Positions 7,653 through 12,663 of a stretch of 12,663 nucleotides of DNA are shown here, piece by piece. Source of the stretch: Acanthaster planci (lineage: Eukaryota; Echinodermata; Asteroidea; Valvatida; Acanthasteridae). The stretch is taken from positions 263,033 to 275,695 of the forward strand of contig NW_019091707.1 of NCBI RefSeq assembly GCF_001949145.1, written 5' to 3'. Position 1 is the stretch's first letter. Each line of letters starts with the position of its first letter. The notes under the pieces are model-generated. The model saw nothing but the letters and a program-made list of their open reading frames with translations. It was not told where the DNA came from and did not search any database. Made by a program: the position numbers and the translations under genes.

Positions 7653-9540
7653 GTAAGTGAATAACAGATCATGCACAGCTTACGTTTAAATTTAAATATG
7701 CCCTGTTGATGAAATCTAGGCGGACAGTTTCAAACCCTCAAAATGACAGAATACAGAGCAATCGTCATGTAACCATGACAGACAGCCACAGTCATAGTAG
7801 TCTGTGTGGTCGCCATCCCCAGTTTCCACGTCTGTGTTGCCATGACCGATCGTAAGCTAGCGCTACCTTTGGCCCATGGTAGTGTTTACGAGAGAGAAAG
7901 AAGCTTGCACACGATCTCAAAATGAATTAGATTATGTACAAGCATGATACAACTTTGACATGTCTCAGTACAGGTATCGTTGCAAAACCAAAATTCTTTG
8001 CAATTACTTTCCCTGATATTTTATTTCTTGTCAATTTGCGCATGAAGTTTCCTTTATGAGACACATTTGACCATTAATTAGGCCCGATATTTACAACTAG
8101 CCATACACCCAAGATTTGATTTTGGGGGCTCACAGACAACTTTTCACGTGGAGTATTTTGAGAACTTTGTTTTTGCTTATAATATGGGGGCTCACGGAGG
8201 ATAGAATGCATCTAACACTAACACAAGCTGTGAGCATGCCGAGTGCAGCAGAATTCAGGCACATGTTGAGGTTTTTTCTTTTTGGGGGAAGGGGATATTT
8301 TCCGGAAATAGCTGTAGCAGTGTAATTCTACCAGTTTTCTAGGGAAGGGTCCACAGAACCCCCATCAAAACGTTTGTGCATTCGGTGCTCACCCTCATCT
8401 GAAAATTTCTGCACATACAAGTACGCCTGAAATCCCAAAGAATTTTTCCCCCTTTGCAACTTGTGGCATTCAGCAGGGTGAGGGTTAGTGTTGTACATTA
8501 TCTGTAGCATTTGAAATTTGGAATGACTGTGATGCTCTTAAGCAAAAGTACCATACAAAAAACTGACCTGGGTTTGATGAATGTCAGTAAAGTAAATGTA
8601 GCGACTGCATACGGCTACTGCGCATCGCTACTGCGCATCACACTGCCGAAAAAATGTTGTGTAAAAAACTCAGTCTCCGTGCAGAAAATCGGTTTCACTT
8701 GGCTTGCACAAAGCATTGTGGGATAGCATCATCCACATGGATGCCATTTGGTTGCCGAAGAAGAACCCTAACGACTGAAAAAAAAAACCCCACGAAAATC
8801 ATTGATCATTGCATTTAAACACCTATTCTTCGCTGCACGATGTGAAAATATACGAAATTAGGTCCTCAGATTTGTGTACAGGAATTCAATTTTTGATTGA
8901 TTAATGTGAAGACATTTAAAAATGATTGAAAATTAACAATATTTGATTGATCATAACCTCTTTTATAATCATGAAATTTGCACAATTAGGCACTTGGATT
9001 TTGTAGTTCCAGAGGGAGTACATTTTTAGGAACAGTACGGCATATAGTTAAGGAAGATATGTCAGGATGGCCATTTTTGGCTGTTCTATTTATCCCATTT
9101 ACTCCCATCGATTGTTGATTTCGTTTTAGGAATGGAGTTCCAATTTTTTTCAAACAAAAACAGTTACAATTTCGTTTGTCTTCTTGTACAAAATAAATGA
9201 AAAGTTTGTTCTATTTTTGTATCTAAGCAAGTAAGAATCTGTAATATTTATAAAAACTAATATTTATCATTTTTTTCATAAAAGTTTGGACAGTAAGATG
9301 TGTTTGTGGGACTACAATTATATTTTAGGTGCGGGATAGGGTTTCAATTATCACTCAGACACTGAAATATTGATGACCTTTTTTACTTTTCCCATGAATT
9401 ACTTCCCAGCATTATCATGGGTGTTTCCCTTGAAGTTTGGAGGCAAAGGATTGGTTGCTATCAACCTAGACCTTGCTCATCAAACTGAGTTGATAAAGAT
9501 GCTGCAAACTTCACGTCATCTGGCTTTTCTGCCGGTCCAG
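7653..9540 (+). other. Predicted 1888-bp intron of the 2A-leader gene
   Basis: The stretch runs from GTAAGT at 7653 to the acceptor CCAG at 9540. It has no recognisable gene. The frame at 8116-8325 starts at TTG, the minus frame at 8328-8510 shows no known motif, and the frame at 8511-8726 is unremarkable. The segment contains a tandem 13-bp NRF1-like repeat (8614-8639) and AT-rich tracts at 8880-9300. An alternative acceptor is CCTATTTTGCAG at 9561, which would not match the phase of the 7653 donor. Confidence 0.35.
8614..8639. repeat. Tandem 13-bp repeat with NRF1-like TGCGCA cores
   Basis: GCTACTGCGCATC occurs twice back to back (8614-8626 and 8627-8639), each containing the palindromic TGCGCA core recognised by NRF1-type factors. 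At 8713-8723 the sequence GCATTGTGGGA resembles the ZNF143/THAP11 promoter element. The two together, about 100 bp apart, suggest a second promoter-like patch within the presumed intron, but no transcript start can be seen from sequence. Confidence 0.6.
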
Positions 9541-9623
9541 GTCTGCGCACCTATTTTGCAGTAGTCATCGTATCGTCCTTGTGCTATCTGCACTTGTCTG
9601 GGCAACTCTGTATCACTCTATCT

Positions 9624-9650
9624 GGTGATGTTGAGTTGAACCCTGGACCT
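9624..9650 (+). other. 2A-like ribosome-skipping motif GDVELNPGP
   Basis: The nine codons encode G-D-V-E-L-N-P-G-P, an exact match to the D(V/I)E.NPG|P consensus at which ribosomes skip the Gly-Pro bond (between GGA 9645-9647 and CCT 9648-9650). The preceding residues (SLCYLHLSGQLCITLS) form the hydrophobic or helical upstream context that 2A activity needs. Cellular 2A-like sequences are known in non-LTR retrotransposons of many invertebrates and in sea-urchin NLR proteins, where the motif can also act as a signal sequence. Here the motif is intact although the rest of the gene is broken. Confidence 0.9.
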
Positions 9651-10149
9651 CCAGTTGCTAAGACCACTCCACTCCTCACTGATGAGCTTCTTCAACCCCT
9701 CAAGAATGGCATGTGCACTTCTGTTAATCTTCCACATGCGCTCAAAAACAAACACGTACTACAGCTGTACACGCTTCGGGAGACAAGTCCAACAACCAAA
9801 TGGGTGGCTACAGAAGACTGGCTGCGGCTGATTTTGCATAGTCTTACAACCGGAGAAACTGATTGGTCGCACAAGATTCGATTAAGTTGGACAAAACTTC
9901 ACAGCAAGAATAGAGACCTGAGAAAGAACATTGGACGGGCTGATGGAAAGGAACGATTGAATGAGTGGCTGGAGGAATCGTACAAGCTACCAGTCTTCAA
10001 AGGACCAAGAAAACCTTCTACAACTACCAAGCTTTTGAGGCCGCAAATGAAAAGCTAACAAACCAAAAAAAAATCATTTGAAAATGAGAATGCTGAACTC
10101 ATGCAGAAACTTGGTGAACTGACAGAAAGGCCTTCCCCTCACTCACAAA

Positions 10150-10390
10150 AGGTCACAAAGCATCAGGAGAAAGGCCATCGTACAGTGCAGCTCGACAGGT
10201 ACAGCAAGTTAACATTTCAAAGGAAAGGATGTCCAAGAAAACTCAAGCCAAAAGCCACACAACCAATCAAGCTGAATGTCTGGGCTGGTATTTCAAAGTG
10301 GGGGAAGACTTGTGCTGTCTGTCAATACATAATGGACAGTCGCTTTACCGGGAGGAAATTCTGGAGAAACTACTGATCTCCATTTCATCC
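10150..10390 (+). mobile_element. Internal fragment of a Tc1-type transposase gene
   Basis: The frame reads RTVQLDRYSKLTFQRKG, PRKLKPKATQPIKLN and VWAGISKWGKT, then IMDS. After a one-base shift near 10335-10345 it continues SLYREEILEKLLISI. This matches the Tc1 (IS630-superfamily, DDE_3) transposase core in order and spacing: (DE).TVQL.(R/H)...F(R)K, (K)P..HP(V/I)K(V/L).VWAGIS..G.T, (G)IMD..LY..IL(E)K.LL. The first catalytic Asp just before TVQL is not present (EKGHRTVQL), the region with the second and third acidic residues is missing, and there are no terminal repeats, so only about 75 codons survive. It lies between two coiled-coil pieces of the host gene, disrupting it. In the other frames this stretch gives only unremarkable sequence. 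Confidence 0.75.
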
Positions 10391-12121
10391 AGATGCACAG
10401 AGAAGCTGACTTCTCAATTGTCACGCGAAAAGAAATTAAGCGGTCCTTGATGTCTGATTTTCAGAAATTGAAAAAAATGCCAAGAATAGAGGATCAGCAG
10501 CCAGATGATTCAGGGAACAAACCATGGACAGGAACGTACACAGTATCTCTCGAAGAGAGTGCAAAGAGCTTCATCAGAAGGTAAAGGAACAAAAAGAAAC
10601 AATATATCAGCTGTTACAGGAGAATGAGAGTTTGCATGATGGAATACAACAAGAAAAGTCGTCGCTAATGTTCAACTTCTTCTGTGGCCTTCATCTTCTG
10701 ACTTCTATGGCCGATGCAGTTGCTGTATCATTTCAACGATTTGAGGAATCATACTTGGAAGGAAAGAAGGTCGGTGCTGCAGCTGAACCAGGCATAACTG
10801 TCTTTAATACCTCCAGTGGCATAACTTGCCTTGTTCACAATGCCTGAAAAGCATTTGCAAGAGGTCTGACAAAAAGAATGGGTGTCATAGGGCTTGGAAG
10901 GTTTTTAAAGGAAAAGTTGGTCTGAATTCATCCTACTTCCAGCCCTTCCAAAGCAACAGATTCAATGTTGTTTTTCTGTTTGGTGGTCGTACTTATTTTT
11001 TGGCAAACCACATTAAAGATTTTCCATTACATGGTACAACAAATGAACTTCTGAAGCCACTGCTTGCAGATTGTAAGGTACCTCTATACTTGGCAGGATG
11101 TAAAGTTTTGGGTATAATCAACAAATCAAGAAGTGCACCCCTATGGTGACTAACTGAAAAAATGGCCATATTCTAGAGATGTGTGAGATTTATACTGGGC
11201 TCGTGAAGTTTCTAGAACAGGTCACTTCATAGGAAAAGATTCTTGCTGATTTTGCTTTTGGTCGTGCTGGTTATTTTGACAAGTCTTTACTGGAGAAAGA
11301 TGAAGTGTATGAATACCTCATGGGGCCTGGCCCTTCGATGAAATCACTCTTTCTCTTCTTCAGCATACTCTGAGTACTATTCTACAACTCTTCAAAAGAG
11401 TGACTGCAGACTATATTCCAGGAGGAAGATTCCACAAAGTGAAACACAACGAGGAGGTGAAACAAACAACTGCATCCGCCCCCAAACATAATAAATTACC
11501 AGAGAGAATATTTGGTTATCTAGATTATCTCATTCACAAACGACCAAACTCAACAGCGATTGCAAATGAAGCTCAAGTGATGTACGTATTTAATGAAACT
11601 GCTGAATTCATAGACTCAAAGAGTGAAGAACATTTAGAACAACTTGTCAAAACCGTACAATTTGCGTCTAAAAATGCCCAAAAAATTGCAAAACAGAGAA
11701 GTCTGTAAATAATAAAATAATGGGAAACTCAGCAAGCAGAGAAAGCTAAGACTCTACAAGATAGTCGTCTGCTATTACTTGCAAAGAAAGAATGTCTAAC
11801 TCTTGACATTGCAGAAACGGGGCTCTGGCAATCAGAAGAGCAGATGGTAGAGTACCTAGACACACAGAAAACAAAAAAAACCAGAAGTTTGAGGCAGTAA
11901 AGAAACAGATATGCTTCAGGAGGGAAATGCTAAATCAGTGCATGGAAGGTGATAAGGGTTTTCATTTTACTGCATCTGTGCCAAATTCAACTAAACGATT
12001 GGACAAGCCTCTATCTGAAATTCTGTCGCACTTGACAAAAATGATCAATGCTGCAAAGTCTGTATTTTCTTCCCACTCTGTGCAGAAGACACCAGACAAT
12101 GAATATCTGACAATCTCCTTG

Positions 12122-12301
12122 CTAGTTGGCAAAAAAGTCTCTGATCTTTGGAACACCGATGATGGGGAAGAATGGTATAGAGGCACTGTCATCAGTCAAG
12201 TTCCAGGCTTTCCCTCTTGGTATAATATTACACATGAAGATGTCCCCAAAGTTTATTCTCTTTGTCTTGTTGATGACTACAAGGACAATTCTTTGAAAAT
12301 C
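12122..12301 (+). other. Tudor-like C-terminal domain, reading frame intact
   Basis: The last open frame (11883-12310, stop TAG 12308-12310) ends with a segment of about 60 residues: LVGKKVSDLW, then EEWYRGTVISQVPGFPSWYN, VYSLCLVDDY and LKIL. The pattern (V)G..V...W......W(Y/F).G.V........WY.(I/V)......(Y)...L..D is that of Tudor-like or other chromatin-reader SH3-like barrels, in which the aromatic residues form a binding cage. This is a fold-level resemblance only; ligand and partner are unknown. It is the best-preserved part of the gene, with no stop or shift over about 140 codons. Confidence 0.5.
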
Positions 12302-12310
12302 CTTTTATAG

Positions 12311-12663
12311 TGTATTTTAGTCTTAAGTATCTTTGAGATATGAAGTGCTAAAACAGTTCAATGTTACCATTCTGACAGAAAATGTTGCTTCTAAACTTAA
12401 GAAAACACATAATTTGTACATGTCAAATTGCTGAGTGTGCCAAGTAGTGTCATCAATACCTGTGCATTACTAATGTTTACTTAAAAGTTACAGAAACATG
12501 TTCAAACTCTTGAAATACTTGCTAAAGGTTACATTTCAACTACATATACTTGTTTCACAGTTGCAAAATGCTTGATGTTCAGACTTGATGAATACAAGTA
12601 AACAATTGTACTACTGAGACTCTTTTGAAGTAATAAAAAGAAACAAGACTTTAAATACAAGTG
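12311..12663 (+). other. 3' UTR-like AT-rich tail with poly(A) signal
   Basis: The stretch after the last stop is AT-rich and non-coding. The only AATAAA after the stop is at 12632-12637, about 320 bp downstream, and the window ends 26 bases later, so the cleavage site is at or just beyond the edge. No poly(A) tract or direct repeat is visible that would mark a processed retrocopy. Confidence 0.55.

Larger units (their letters stand above)
9541..12310 (+). pseudogene. Decayed 2A-leader gene of an uncharacterised multi-copy animal family
   Basis: Protein-like segments follow each other over 2.8 kb on one strand in shifting frames: hydrophobic leader plus 2A (9543-9650); a roughly 130-residue region to about 10035; coiled coil (EAANEKL, ENENAELMQKLGEL); the Tc1 insert (about 10155-10390); more coiled coil (CKELHQKVKEQKETIYQLLQ, 10570-10650); a core with FFCGLHLLTSMADA, FQSNRFNVVFLFGG, LYLAGCKVLGI and SAPLW; TADYIPGGRF and later LDYLIHKRPNSTAIANEA; then TGLWQSEEQMVEYL, KQICFRREML and a Tudor-like end. 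This order (RFN...F, AGC.ALG, PLWR, PGG, REKPN..., GLW, QVPGFP.W.N) matches, from memory, an expanded uncharacterised family in cnidarians, fish and lancelets. Lesions: shift at T4 10033-10036, shift at A9 10065-10073, shift near 10340, shift near 10550, TGA 10845, shift near 10864, TGA 11147, shift near 11165, TAG 11230, shift near 11320, TAA 11706, TAA 11718, shift at A8 11873-11880. No protein of full length can be made. Confidence 0.75.

Noticed and set aside
8116-8510. Frames at 8116-8325 (+) and 8328-8510 (-) as genes
   Set aside because: The first starts at TTG and neither shows a recognisable motif; both lie in the presumed intron.
10229-10450. Alternative frame across the Tc1 segment as host coding sequence
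   Set aside because: Up to about 10335 the other frame matches Tc1 transposase with exact spacing (KPK...P.K..VWAGIS..G.T); this frame matches Tc1 only after the shift, from SLYREEILEK.
11692-11725. Frame break at 11706-11720 as an intron
   Set aside because: Two TAA codons lie in a short AATAATAAAATAA tract and the same frame continues with family-like sequence; there are no GT-AG boundaries.
1-12663. CRISPR array, bacterial operons, tRNA or rRNA genes
   Set aside because: No evenly spaced palindromic repeats with unique spacers, no cloverleaf or rRNA sequence seen, and the DNA is clearly of animal type.

Overview
The window looks like nuclear DNA of a marine invertebrate animal; a deuterostome such as a lancelet, hemichordate or echinoderm is my guess, but the sequence does not settle it. 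Grounds: AT-rich, CpG-poor, mostly non-coding DNA; many ACATGTA-type palindromes; GT-AG splice signals and AATAAA signals; a canonical animal histone mRNA 3' stem-loop; THAP-like, Tc1-like and retroelement debris; and a 2A-like ribosome-skipping peptide of the kind known from sea urchins, lancelets, molluscs and cnidarians. There are no bacterial operons, and most open frames are shorter than chance would allow.

Layout. 1-1950: no recognisable gene; one 70-codon open stretch at 641-853 and an isolated perfect splice donor at 978. 1954-2237: a broken coding relic resembling a retroelement capsid-like ORF. 2311-2350: an orphan histone 3'-end signal (stem-loop plus purine-rich downstream element) with no histone gene in front of it. 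2351-3987: nothing recognised apart from ACATGT-rich palindromes. 3988-4264: a degenerate GGGCCTGGTGTGCCC minisatellite. 5075-5203: a THAP-like zinc-finger remnant. 5834-5897: a 30-bp tandem duplication. 6033-6899: a predicted two-exon gene for an unknown 125-residue protein. 7129-7395: a CpG-rich block with TG...CA ends, near-inverted termini and a flanking ATAT duplication, best read as a solo LTR; it carries E2F-, NRF1- and YY1-like sites.

7577-12310 holds the main object: a predicted short leader exon (7577-7652), a roughly 1.9-kb intron, and a long second exon (from about 9541) that runs through a 2A-like motif (GDVELNPGP), coiled-coil segments, a conserved uncharacterised domain and a Tudor-like C-terminus. 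The long exon is broken by about a dozen frameshifts and stops and has swallowed a piece of a Tc1-type transposase gene. It appears to be a decaying member of a multi-copy, uncharacterised animal family, with an AATAAA signal at 12632.

The most interesting points are the 2A leader on a protein that looks like neither a reverse transcriptase nor an NLR receptor, the split leader exon whose splice phase fits, the possible LTR promoter just upstream, and the orphan histone 3' end. Family assignments rest on remembered sequence patterns; no search was run.
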